64,000 bases of DNA from Streptomyces gardneri. GTDB taxonomy: Bacteria; Actinomycetota; Actinomycetes; Streptomycetales; Streptomycetaceae. Shown piece after piece: positions 32,105 to 39,424 of this stretch. Where the stretch lies: the NCBI RefSeq assembly GCF_006539185.1, contig NZ_BJMN01000010.1, positions 186,001 through 250,000 on the forward strand, given 5' to 3'. Position numbers and translations under genes: made by a program. The stretch's first letter is position 1, and each line of letters begins with the position of its first letter. The notes below the pieces were generated by a model that made no database searches, had not been told where the DNA came from, and was given only the letters and a program-made list of their open reading frames with translations.

Positions 32105-33517
32105 ATGCGCCTTTTGTCCCGTCTCGATGTGCGTGGTCTTGCTCGGCGGGCTGCCGCGCTGCGACCCCGGCGGCGGGGGAAGACCCTGACCGTGCCGGAG
32201 GCCGAGGGCGCCGACCGGGAGTGGTTGCGGGACCTCGCCGCGCTGCTGTGCGAGCTCGGCTCCGAGCTGCTGCGCGCCGGGGAGCGGACGGCCGAGGTCG
32301 AACGGGTGCTGCACGACGTGGCCGCCCGCTACGGCATGCGGGCGCGGAGCTTCGTGGTGCCCACGGGGCTGTTCGTCCGGGTCGGCGGCGGCCCCGACGG
32401 CCGGGGCGGCGAGCTCGACTTCGCCCCCGTCGAAGGCCCGGACCTGCGGCTCGACCAGGTGGAGGCGCTCCAGTCACTCGTCGAGCGGATGCGTTCGGGG
32501 CAGGTGCCGTTCGAGGAGGTGCGGCGAGCGCTCCGGGAGGTCCGGGCGCAACCGGAGCGGTTCAGCCCCGCCGCCACGATCCTCGGCTACATCCTGCTCA
32601 CCGTCGGCCTGGGCACGATGCGGCACGCGACCGTCCCCGCCGTCATCGGGTACGCGGTCCTGGGCGCGGGTGTCGGTCTGCTGCGCCTGTTCGGCGACCG
32701 GCTCCCGGCGGCCCGGACCGCCCTGCCGGTCGTGGCGGCGATCCTGGTCACGGCGGCCGCGCAGCAGTGGGCCGGCCCGCTGCTGCACGAAGCGCCCACG
32801 GTGCTGTACATCCCGCCGCTGATCGCCTTCCTGCCGGGCTCCGCGCTCACCCTGGGTGCCATCGAACTCGCCACCGGGGCCGCACTGTCGGGCATCTCCC
32901 GCCTGGCGGGGGCCGCGAACGTGCTCCTGCTCCTGGCCATCGGCATCCTGGTGGGCACCGAGCTGGTGGACCCCCGCCCGTCGGGCGGGCCCGCTTCACC
33001 CGCCCTCGGCCTCTGGGCGCCGTGGGTCGGCGTGCTGCTGCTCGGCTTCGGCTTCCTGCTGTACTTCTCCGCCCCGCCGCGCGTCACGGGCTGGCTCCTG
33101 GGCGCCCTGCTCACCGAGCGGCTCGTGCAGTCGGTGGCCTCGGAGTTCGCCGGGGCGACGTTCGGCGCCTTCGCGGCCGGGATGCTGCTGCCGCCGATGG
33201 CCAAGTGGATCGCCCGCCGCTCGCACACCCCGGACCAGGTGGTGTTCCTGCCCTGCTTCTGGCTGCTCGTGCCCGGCGCGGTCGGCCTCACCAGCATCTC
33301 GGAGATCATCGTGGCGGGCGACACCGGCGGCGGCCTCGACAGCATGGTCGGCATGGTGATCACCGTGGCCTCGATCGCCATGGGAGTCCTCGTCGGCGCC
33401 GGACTCCAGCGGCGCCCCCGGCTGATGCTGGGCGCACCGGCTCCGCCGGACTCGCCCGGCCCGGACGAAGCGGCGGAGCCGGGGACGCCAGGGGCCGTCG
33501 CGATCCGGAAGGAGTGA
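32105..33517 (+). CDS. ThrE-type threonine/serine exporter family protein
   Basis: 470 residues. The N-terminal ThrE domain (LLCELGSELLRAGERTAEVERVLHDVAARYGM...PTGLFV) is followed by ~10 hydrophobic helices. The two fused halves correspond to ThrE and ThrE_2, the split YjjP/YjjB arrangement in one chain, as in Corynebacterium. The hydrophilic C-terminal tail is Pro/Glu rich. The family exports threonine and serine by proton motive force. Monocistronic. ATG without an obvious ribosome site. Confidence 0.92.
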   Translation: MRLLSRLDVRGLARRAAALRPRRRGKTLTVPEAEGADREWLRDLAALLCELGSELLRAGERTAEVERVLHDVAARYGMRARSFVVPTGLFVRVGGGPDGRGGELDFAPVEGPDLRLDQVEALQSLVERMRSGQVPFEEVRRALREVRAQPERFSPAATILGYILLTVGLGTMRHATVPAVIGYAVLGAGVGLLRLFGDRLPAARTALPVVAAILVTAAAQQWAGPLLHEAPTVLYIPPLIAFLPGSALTLGAIELATGAALSGISRLAGAANVLLLLAIGILVGTELVDPRPSGGPASPALGLWAPWVGVLLLGFGFLLYFSAPPRVTGWLLGALLTERLVQSVASEFAGATFGAFAAGMLLPPMAKWIARRSHTPDQVVFLPCFWLLVPGAVGLTSISEIIVAGDTGGGLDSMVGMVITVASIAMGVLVGAGLQRRPRLMLGAPAPPDSPGPDEAAEPGTPGAVAIRKE

Positions 33518-33537
33518 GAAGGCCCGTCACGGCCCTG

Positions 33538-33846
33538 TCAGTGGGGCGGCTTCATCCATTCGAGGGTGACCCGCAGGCTGGCATTGGCGCTGCCCTGGAC
33601 GACGAGGGCGGTGAGCTTGCCCGCGTCCAGCCCGAGCTGGCAGCCGAACTCGACGGTCGCCCGGTCGGGGGCCGCCCGGTCGAGCGCCTCGCCGATCTGC
33701 CCGGCGAAGGAGGCGAGCGCCCCGGTGACGGCGGAGAGGTCCGGCAGCCGGTCGCCGAACCCTTCGAGCTCGCTGTCGGGGCCGAGCCGCCGCGCTTCCA
33801 CGAAGAGGGTCGCGTCCCCGACCTCGACCTTGGTGACGTCCGACAT
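33538..33846 (-). CDS. Trypco1 (CU044_2847-family) domain protein
   Basis: 102 residues with no membrane segment. The opening VEVGDATLFVEARRLG and VEFGCQLGLDAGKLTALVVQGSANASLRVTLEW match the CU044_2847 family, also called trypsin-co-occurring domain 1. Comparative genomics places such domains in NTP-dependent actinobacterial conflict systems, usually beside trypsin-like proteases or ATPases. None is adjacent here, so it is an orphan. GAAGCTCC region gives GGAGC ribosome site. A CTGAC-N5-GTCAG dyad (33870-33884) lies upstream. Confidence 0.8.
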   Translation of the reverse strand: MSDVTKVEVGDATLFVEARRLGPDSELEGFGDRLPDLSAVTGALASFAGQIGEALDRAAPDRATVEFGCQLGLDAGKLTALVVQGSANASLRVTLEWMKPPH

Positions 33847-33954
33847 CGAAGCTCCTTGGACCGGCGACCTGACAGGACGTCAGTATCACCGAGGGGTACG
33901 GGACAGGGGCGCCCGAAGGGCACTCGGCGTGGCGCGGGCGCGTCGGCGTACGGC

Positions 33955-35328
33955 TCAGAGCGCGGGGCGCAGGGAGCCCGCCGCGGCCGCCGCGGGGCCG
34001 GCGGCGGCGGCCGGGTCCGCGAGCGCGCTGCCGCGCCGCCACTCCGCCCAGCCGAGGTTCCAGTCCCCGAAGCCGTTGCCGAAGGGGGTCATCGGCTCCC
34101 CGTAGCCGTTGACGACCCGGACGAGGTCGCCCTCGCGGACCGTACGGAACAGCCAGGCGGCGTCCTCGGTGCTCATCCCGGTGCAGCCGTGACTGACGTT
34201 CTCGCTGCCCTGGGCGTCCAGGGACCAGGGCGCGGCATGCAGGTACTCGCCGCTCCAGGTCACCCGGGTGGCCCAACGGACCTTGAGGTCGTAGAAGTCG
34301 CGGCTCCCGCGCACGATGCCGATCGAGTCGCCCCGCATGCGGACGAGCGGCTCCTTGCCGAGGACGACCTTGATGCCGCCCCGGGTCCGGTACCCGGCCT
34401 TCCCGGTGGTCACCGGGAAGGTGCGGACCGCCCGGCCGTCGTGGAAGACGGTCATCTTCAGGGCTGCCACGTCGGTGACGGCCTCGACGCGGTCTCCGGT
34501 GGTGAAGGTGAGCGGGCGGGACGGGCCGCCGTAGAGGCCGCCGCCGACGCGCTGCCCGTCGAGGCCGCTGTGGACGCGGATGACGGCGCGGGCGGGCCAG
34601 TAGTCGCGGGGCCGGTAGTGGAGGGTGGTGGAGTCGACCCAGTGCCAGGAGCCCTCGACCCGCGGTTCGGTGCGGACCTGGAGGGCGCGCTCGACGAGGC
34701 GGCGTGCGCCGGGGCTGTCCGCCGGGACGGGGCGGCTGAGTTCGGCGGTGATCGGCCTGCCGACTCCGTACGTCCGGCCCCCCTCCGGCCCGAAGGTGAC
34801 GGTGAGCCGCTCATCGATGGTTGCGACGGCGGTGCGGAACTCCAGCCGGGCGAGATGGCGGTGGGGTGCCTCGGGTCCGGCTTCATGGTCGGGCCGTTCG
34901 ACGACGAGGCGGGCCGTGTAGCGGCCTCCGGCGGGCAGGGCGGTGTCGCTCGTCCAGCGGGTGCCGTCCGCGCTCGGCACCCCGGCGACCCGGCGGCCGC
35001 GCCGGTCGGTCACGGTGACGTCGGCGAGCCGGCCGGGAGTGCGGAGCAGCAGCGTGACGGGGCCGGTGGCCTGATCGCCGAGCATGACGGAGCGCCCCGT
35101 GAGGGTGCGTGCCGCGGAGGTGCCTCCGGCGCTCAGGGCCACCGTGTGGCGGGGCGCGGAGCACAGGCCGCTGCCGCAGGCGTCCACCGAGACCACGGCG
35201 GTGGAGTCCGGCGCCCCGGCCGCGAGCGTGGCCGGGCCGGCGGGCGGCTGGGCCGCCGTGCCGACGAGGACGGCTCCGACCGCGAGGGGCAACGCCCCCC
35301 ACCCCCGTACGTATCTGCGTGACGGCAC
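33955..35328 (-). CDS. L,D-transpeptidase (YkuD) with Ig-like domains
   Basis: 457 residues. An uncleaved anchor or signal sequence (RGWGALPLAVGAVLVGTAA) is followed by two Ig-like domains (about residues 60-270), as in LdtMt-type enzymes. The YkuD domain carries the catalytic signature H-x-SHGCTGM within SENVSHGCTGMSTEDAAWLF. It forms 3-3 peptidoglycan cross-links outside the membrane. The C-terminus is Ala/Pro-rich. GTG 35328 is chosen with GGAGG 9 nt upstream. Cys in the N-terminal Ig region (DACGSGLC) may form a disulphide. Confidence 0.92.
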   Translation of the reverse strand: MPSRRYVRGWGALPLAVGAVLVGTAAQPPAGPATLAAGAPDSTAVVSVDACGSGLCSAPRHTVALSAGGTSAARTLTGRSVMLGDQATGPVTLLLRTPGRLADVTVTDRRGRRVAGVPSADGTRWTSDTALPAGGRYTARLVVERPDHEAGPEAPHRHLARLEFRTAVATIDERLTVTFGPEGGRTYGVGRPITAELSRPVPADSPGARRLVERALQVRTEPRVEGSWHWVDSTTLHYRPRDYWPARAVIRVHSGLDGQRVGGGLYGGPSRPLTFTTGDRVEAVTDVAALKMTVFHDGRAVRTFPVTTGKAGYRTRGGIKVVLGKEPLVRMRGDSIGIVRGSRDFYDLKVRWATRVTWSGEYLHAAPWSLDAQGSENVSHGCTGMSTEDAAWLFRTVREGDLVRVVNGYGEPMTPFGNGFGDWNLGWAEWRRGSALADPAAAAGPAAAAAGSLRPAL

Positions 35329-35489
35329 GTAGGACACCCTCCCTTTCCGGACGACAGCAGCGCCGACGGGCGTCGCCGACCGCAGCATCAAAACGGATGA
35401 AAGGAGGAAAAGATGATCAAGACACCGGGCGTGGGGGCGGAGTGGGGGACGGAGACGACTCGAATGGGCCAGCGTGGGCCCGACGCAGG

Positions 35490-35975
35490 TCAGCGGGGCG
35501 GCTCGGGGAGTTCCTCGCCCGTCTCCAGAAGGGACTTGAGGCTGGAGATCAGCGCGGGCCAGCCCTCCCCGATCAGCCCCCGCATGATGCCGTCGGGCTC
35601 CAGGTCGCCGTGGGTGACGGTGAGCTTGACGGTGTCGCCCGAGGGCTCGATGTCGAAGGTCACCCGGGACCGGCGCTCCCGGGTCAAAGGCGCGTAGATC
35701 TCCCGGTCGAGGCCGACGGCCTCCGCCCACGCCGGGGTGAAGGTGTGCCAGGTGTACGAGAGAAGGCGGCCGGGCTCGGCTGCGAGGACGACCTGCTCGG
35801 GGTCGACGGTCCTGCGTCCGTCCTCGTCCCACACCATCGAGGCACCGGCGGTCCACGTCGACTCGAAGGCCACGCCCCAGTAGCGGCGGGTGAGCTCCGG
35901 GTCGGTGAGTGCCTTCCAGAGCTCGTCGGGAGTGGTCCGGATGTAGGTGATGTAGACGAACGTGTCGCTGCACAT
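35490..35975 (-). CDS. SRPBCC/AHSA1-family protein
   Basis: 161 residues, START-like fold: VYITYIRTTPDELWKALTDPELTRRYWG, LLSYTWHTF and the C-terminal helix EGWPALISSLKSLLETGE. Such proteins bind hydrophobic ligands; many actinobacterial ones sit beside an ArsR regulator, but here the divergent neighbour is PadR. Function unknown. A + strand reading frame with a perfect ribosome site runs antisense to its 3' half (35413-35697). Confidence 0.88.
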   Translation of the reverse strand: MCSDTFVYITYIRTTPDELWKALTDPELTRRYWGVAFESTWTAGASMVWDEDGRRTVDPEQVVLAAEPGRLLSYTWHTFTPAWAEAVGLDREIYAPLTRERRSRVTFDIEPSGDTVKLTVTHGDLEPDGIMRGLIGEGWPALISSLKSLLETGEELPEPPR

Positions 35976-36130
35976 CGCGCTGCCCCTCGGATCTACGCCC
36001 CCAAGACCTTCTCCCTCCAGCCTAGGCAGGCGCGGGAGCGACGTGCCAGCGCGAAGCGCCGCCGGGGGACCCGCGACCCGGCCCGCCCGGCCCTCGCCGG
36101 TCCCCCGGCGCGCGCGGCAGGTCCTGCGGT

Positions 36131-36162
36131 CGTTGAATAGGTGCGGAGGAAACTATTCAACG
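36131..36162. promoter_or_regulatory. PadR operator
   Basis: CGTTGAATAG (36131-36140) and CTATTCAACG (36153-36162) form perfect 10-bp arms around a 12-bp spacer, 18 bp before the padR start. AT-rich in a GC-rich setting. Likely autoregulatory site. Confidence 0.75.
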
Positions 36163-36180
36163 TGCTGCTAGTTTGTCCGG

Positions 36181-36765
36181 ATGTCCCTCAAGCACGCCGT
36201 CCTCGCAGCTCTCCTGGAGGGCGAGGCCTCCGGATACGACCTGGCCAAGATCTTCGACGTGTCCGTCGCCAACTTCTGGGCCGCCACCCCGCAGCAGCTC
36301 TACCGCGAGCTGGAGCGGCTCGCCGAGGCCGGTCTCATCACGGCCCGCGTGGTGGAGCAGGAACGGCGTCCGAACAAGCGGATGTTCAGCCTCACGGAGT
36401 CGGGGCATCGCGATCTGCACGCCTACACGTCGGCGCCCCCGCGTCCCAGCGCCATCCGTGACGAGCTGATGGTCCAGGTGCAGGCCTGCGACGAGGGCGA
36501 CACGCAAGCGGTCCGGGGCTTCGTGGCCCAGCGGATGGAGACGGCCCGGACCAAGCTGGCCCGCTACGACCGACTGCGGGAGCGGATGCTCGACGGGCGG
36601 GACGAGGAGACGTATCTCCGTGAGGCGGAGCGGATCGGCCCCTATCTCACCCTGATGCGCGGCCGGTTCTTCGAGGAGGAGAACCTGCGCTGGGGAGAGC
36701 GGGCCCTCGCCGTTCTCGACCGGCGCGCCGCCGCGCGCGGCGGTGTGCCGGAGCCCGCCCGCTGA
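36181..36765 (+). CDS. PadR-family transcriptional regulator
   Basis: 194 residues with an N-terminal winged helix (LKHAVLAALLEGEASGYDLAKIFD...LYRELERLAEAGLITA) and a C-terminal Vir_act_alpha_C-type helical domain. No ribosome site precedes the ATG; TAGTTT (36169-36174) lies 6 bp upstream, fitting a leaderless transcript. The perfect dyad at 36131-36162 suggests autoregulation and may also affect the divergent SRPBCC gene. Confidence 0.92.
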   Translation: MSLKHAVLAALLEGEASGYDLAKIFDVSVANFWAATPQQLYRELERLAEAGLITARVVEQERRPNKRMFSLTESGHRDLHAYTSAPPRPSAIRDELMVQVQACDEGDTQAVRGFVAQRMETARTKLARYDRLRERMLDGRDEETYLREAERIGPYLTLMRGRFFEEENLRWGERALAVLDRRAAARGGVPEPAR

Positions 36766-36784
36766 GGCAGTCGGCGGGGGTTAC

Positions 36785-36810
36785 GGGATTCCCTACTCTG
36801 CGGTAACGTC
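36785..36810 (+). promoter_or_regulatory. SigR-like promoter before prxQ (tentative)
   Basis: GGGATT (36785-36790), 16 bp, then CGTC (36807-36810). The thiol-stress sigma factor SigR recognises approximately GGGAAT-N16/17-CGTT, so there are two mismatches. Confidence 0.3.
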
Positions 36811-36869
36811 ACCGGCCGGCCACCGGAGGCGCCGGGGGTCGCGTACGGACGGATCGGGGACGGACCGCC

Positions 36870-37319
36870 ATGAACGTCGGTGACCTTGTCGAGGACTTCA
36901 CCCTTCCGGATGAAACCGGCACCCCGCGCTCCCTCTCGGGGCTGCTGGGCGAGGGGCCGGTCGTCCTCTTCTTCTACCCGGCGGCGCTGACCCCTGGCTG
37001 CACCGCCGAGGCATGCCACTTCCGCGATCTCGCCACCGAGTTCCGCGCCGTCGGCGCGCTGCCCGTGGGCATCAGCACCGACGGGGTGGAACGCCAGCTG
37101 GAGTTCGCGGAGCGGCACTCCCTCGGCTATCCGCTGCTGTCGGATCCGGACGGCACCGTGCGGGACCGGTTCGGCGTGAAGCGTGGCTTCTCGCTCGCGC
37201 CGACGAAGCGGATCACGTTCGTGATCGGCCAGGACCGGCGCGTACGGGAAGTCGTGCGCAGCGAACTCCGCATGAGCGCGCACGCGGACCGCGCCCTGGC
37301 CGCGCTGCGGCGCGGCTGA
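36870..37319 (+). CDS. Peroxiredoxin, PrxQ/BCP type
   Basis: 149-residue thiol peroxidase. The peroxidatic Cys is in FFYPAALTPGCTAEACHFRD, with the resolving Cys five residues later (C-x4-C), the arrangement of alpha-type PrxQ. It reduces hydroperoxides at the expense of thioredoxin in the cytoplasm. GATE-like variation: the usual PKAFTPGC is PAALTPGC. A weak SigR-like promoter lies upstream. Followed by a 9-bp tandem repeat. Confidence 0.92.
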   Translation: MNVGDLVEDFTLPDETGTPRSLSGLLGEGPVVLFFYPAALTPGCTAEACHFRDLATEFRAVGALPVGISTDGVERQLEFAERHSLGYPLLSDPDGTVRDRFGVKRGFSLAPTKRITFVIGQDRRVREVVRSELRMSAHADRALAALRRG

Positions 37320-37343
37320 CGTCGACCGCTCCCTGCCGAGCGT

Positions 37344-37415
37344 CTCGGACGCCTCGGACGGCTCGGACGGCTCGGACGGCTCGAACGGCTCGAACGGCTC
37401 GAACGGCTCGAACAG
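37344..37415. repeat. 9-bp tandem repeat, eight copies
   Basis: CTCGGACGG-type units at 37344, 37353, 37362 and 37371, then CTCGAACGG-type units at 37380, 37389, 37398 and 37407. They fill the convergent gap and are followed by the 14-bp palindrome CTGAGGCGCCTCAG (37417-37430), which overlaps the end of the next gene and may terminate transcription. Confidence 0.9.
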
Positions 37416-37426
37416 CCTGAGGCGCC

Positions 37427-37798
37427 TCAGACGCCGAGGAGCTTCGCCTTGGCCGCCGCGAACTCCTCGGGGGTGAGCAGGCCTTGCTGGGCGAGTTCAC
37501 CGAGCCGGATCAGCTGGTCGGTGACCGTGGGCGCCGCCCCTGCGACAGGCGCCCCGGCAGGCGGGAGCGGGCTCTGCACGGGGGCCTGAGCGGGTGGGGG
37601 CGCGGGGGCCTGTGGCTGTGGTTGCTGCTGCGCCTGGAGGTCGGCGATGGCCTCCTCCTGGTCCTGTTCGCGGCGCGCGGCGCGGGCGGAGCTCTTACCG
37701 GCGACGTAGGCCGCGCCTCCCACGAGGGCGCCGCGCAGCAAGGGTGCTCCCCGGGGCCGGACGACCGGACGGACGAGGGGACGGCGTCGCATGAACAT
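37427..37798 (-). CDS. SHOCT-domain protein with Gln/Pro-rich linker
   Basis: 123 residues. A basic N-terminus (FMRRRPLVRPVVRPRG) leads to a Gly/Ala-rich short hydrophobic stretch (LLRGALVGGAAYVAG) and a Gln/Pro-rich linker. The C-terminal SHOCT module is LIRLGELAQQGLLTPEEFAAAKAKLLGV. SHOCT domains are short C-terminal helices thought to mediate oligomerisation. Follows the DUF6325 gene by 3 bp on the same strand, so co-transcribed. ATG 37798 or 37792. Confidence 0.82.
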   Translation of the reverse strand: MFMRRRPLVRPVVRPRGAPLLRGALVGGAAYVAGKSSARAARREQDQEEAIADLQAQQQPQPQAPAPPPAQAPVQSPLPPAGAPVAGAAPTVTDQLIRLGELAQQGLLTPEEFAAAKAKLLGV

Positions 37799-37801
37799 CG
37801 G

Positions 37802-38239
37802 TCAACTCCTTCCGGCCACGGCGGCCACGGCCTGGCGGTGGGCATCCCGCGCCTGTTCGACGTGGTCGTGCGGGATGCGCACGTTCCCGGAGATCCGACC
37901 GCCCGCCTCGCGGATCGCCTCCGCCGCACGGGCGGCCCAGACGTGTTCGACGAGCAGCATCAGCGCGCAGGAGCCCGGTTCGAGGGTCTCGGCCGCCTCG
38001 GCCGCGTCCTCGGGGCCGAGCAGATTGGCCTCGGGCCCGATCTCGGCAGTGGCCTCGTCGTACTCCTCGTACTCGATCAGCTCGGAGGTGGACACCTCCC
38101 CCGTGAGGGACTTGACGACGACGAGCGAATCGATCAGGCGCACCTGACCCGCTCTGCGCAGATCCGCGACGGCCGTCACCGCCGCCACTTTCAGCCGCTC
38201 CCCCGGGAAGGCGAGCACGACACATTCCATCGGCCCCAT
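37802..38239 (-). CDS. DUF6325-family protein
   Basis: 145 residues. MGPMECVVLAFPGERLKVAAVTAVADLRRAGQVRLIDSLVV and the C-terminal VWAARAAEAIREAGGRISGNVRIPHD match the DUF6325 (DUF1269-like) group of small alpha/beta proteins commonly encoded next to SHOCT proteins. Function unknown; a membrane-stress role has been suggested for relatives. First gene of a two-gene operon with the SHOCT protein. Confidence 0.8.
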   Translation of the reverse strand: MGPMECVVLAFPGERLKVAAVTAVADLRRAGQVRLIDSLVVVKSLTGEVSTSELIEYEEYDEATAEIGPEANLLGPEDAAEAAETLEPGSCALMLLVEHVWAARAAEAIREAGGRISGNVRIPHDHVEQARDAHRQAVAAVAGRS

Positions 38240-38396
38240 GACGCTCCGTTCCTCTCACGGTCCTCGGCCACCATCCGAGCACGGTGAGGGGCGGGCCGCA
38301 CGCCGGACCGCCACGACATGCGGGGACGCGGTGCCTGCATGAGACTCACTCGTACGCCGGGCCTCCACGGCCCGTGCGGGAACGGAGTGCGCAGGA

Positions 38397-38792
38397 ATGG
38401 ACGACTACCCCCTCCTCGACATCTTCTGGACCATGCTGTGGTTCTTCCTCTGGATCATGTGGCTCTTCCTGCTCTTCAAGGTGATCACCGACATCTTCCG
38501 TGACCACGACCTCAACGGCTGGGCCAAGGCCGGCTGGCTGATCTTCTGCATCGTGCTCCCCTATCTCGGCGTCCTCGTGTACGTCATCGCCCGCGGCAAG
38601 GGCATGAGCCGGCGTGACGTCAAGCAGGCCAAGGACTCCGAGGCGGCGTTCCAGGACTACATCCGCAAGACGGCGGCGACGGCGCCGGGCGGCGGCGCCA
38701 CCGACGAGCTGGCGCGGCTCGCGGACCTGAAGGAGAAGGGCGCCATCACGGCCGAGGAGTTCGAGAAGGCGAAAGCCAAGGTTCTGGCCTGA
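38397..38792 (+). CDS. PLD-N/SHOCT membrane protein
   Basis: 131 residues. Two hydrophobic segments (DIFWTMLWFFLWIMWLFLLF and GWLIFCIVLPYLGVLVYVI) form a phospholipase-D-nuclease N-terminal (PLDc_N) type module, and the C-terminus is a SHOCT domain (ELARLADLKEKGAITAEEFEKAKAKVLA). Inner membrane, function unknown. Divergent from the SHOCT/DUF6325 operon, suggesting a shared process. AGGA precedes the ATG closely. Confidence 0.88.
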   Translation: MDDYPLLDIFWTMLWFFLWIMWLFLLFKVITDIFRDHDLNGWAKAGWLIFCIVLPYLGVLVYVIARGKGMSRRDVKQAKDSEAAFQDYIRKTAATAPGGGATDELARLADLKEKGAITAEEFEKAKAKVLA

Positions 38793-38869
38793 GGGCAGGT
38801 CCGGGCGGCCGGACAAGGCCGGGCCGGAAAGGGCGGCGTGCGGGCCAAGGGCTCGCACGCCGCCCCCTT

Positions 38870-38901
38870 AATGCGTATGCCACATACCGCTTTGGTAGGG
38901 T
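38870..38901 (+). promoter_or_regulatory. NsrR box and leaderless promoter of nsrR
   Basis: AATGCGTATGC-C-ACATACCGCTT (38870-38892) has the 11-1-11 symmetry of Streptomyces NsrR sites. TAGGGT (38896-38901) is a -10 element 6 bp before the GTG start, indicating a leaderless mRNA and autoregulation. Confidence 0.75.
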
Positions 38902-38907
38902 CGGATC

Positions 38908-39351
38908 GTGAGGTTGACGAAGTTCACCGACCTGGCGCTCCGTGCCGTGATGCGCCTGGCGGTCATCGCGCAGGACGAGTCCGTCACCACGCGCGAGGTG
39001 GCGGAGTCGATGGACGTGCCCTACGCCCACATGGCGAAGGTCGTCACCCGGCTCCAGCACCTCGGCGTGGTCGAGGCGCGACGCGGCCGTGGCGGCGGTC
39101 TGGTCCTGACGGAGCTGGGCCGGCGCTCTTCGGTGGGCTGGCTGACCCGCACCCTGGAGGGCGAGGAAGAGGTCGTCGCTTGCGAGGGCGATCCTCCGTG
39201 CCCGCTGCGCACGGCGTGCCGACTGCGGGGTGCGCTGCGCGAGGCGCAGGAGGCGTTCTATCGCGTACTCGACCCGCTGACCGTGGCGGAGCTCGTCGCC
39301 TCGCCGACGGGGCCGCTGCTCCTCTCCCTCACGCCACGCCCTTCCACCTGA
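38908..39351 (+). CDS. nsrR: Nitric-oxide-sensing Rrf2-family repressor NsrR
   Basis: 147 residues. Rrf2 winged helix (LTKFTDLALRAVMRLAV...TTREVAESMDVPYAHMAKVVTRLQHLGVV) followed by the iron-sulphur ligand motif C-x5-C-x6-C in ACEGDPPCPLRTAC. In Streptomyces NsrR holds a [4Fe-4S] cluster that is destroyed by NO, releasing repression. The adjacent flavohaemoglobin gene and both NsrR boxes fit that circuit. GTG start, no ribosome site, leaderless promoter. Confidence 0.95.
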   Translation: MRLTKFTDLALRAVMRLAVIAQDESVTTREVAESMDVPYAHMAKVVTRLQHLGVVEARRGRGGGLVLTELGRRSSVGWLTRTLEGEEEVVACEGDPPCPLRTACRLRGALREAQEAFYRVLDPLTVAELVASPTGPLLLSLTPRPST

Positions 39352-39390
39352 GAACCACGCATGCTCCCCCTCGGAGCACGCACAGCTTTT

Positions 39391-39413
39391 AATACGCAGA
39401 TCATCTACCAGAT
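39391..39413 (+). promoter_or_regulatory. NsrR box upstream of hmp
   Basis: AATACGCAGAT-C-ATCTACCAGAT, an 11-1-11 dyad ending 11 bp before the ATG, closely resembling the NsrR sites described at Streptomyces hmpA genes. A weak hairpin with a T run (39362-39390) separates nsrR from hmp. Confidence 0.75.
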
Positions 39414-39424
39414 TGAGAGTTCCC

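Noticed and set aside
32026..35322. A 1098-codon plus-strand reading frame
   Set aside because: It overlaps the ThrE exporter in another frame and runs antisense to the Trypco1 and L,D-transpeptidase genes. No domain is recognisable; it is a high-GC shadow.
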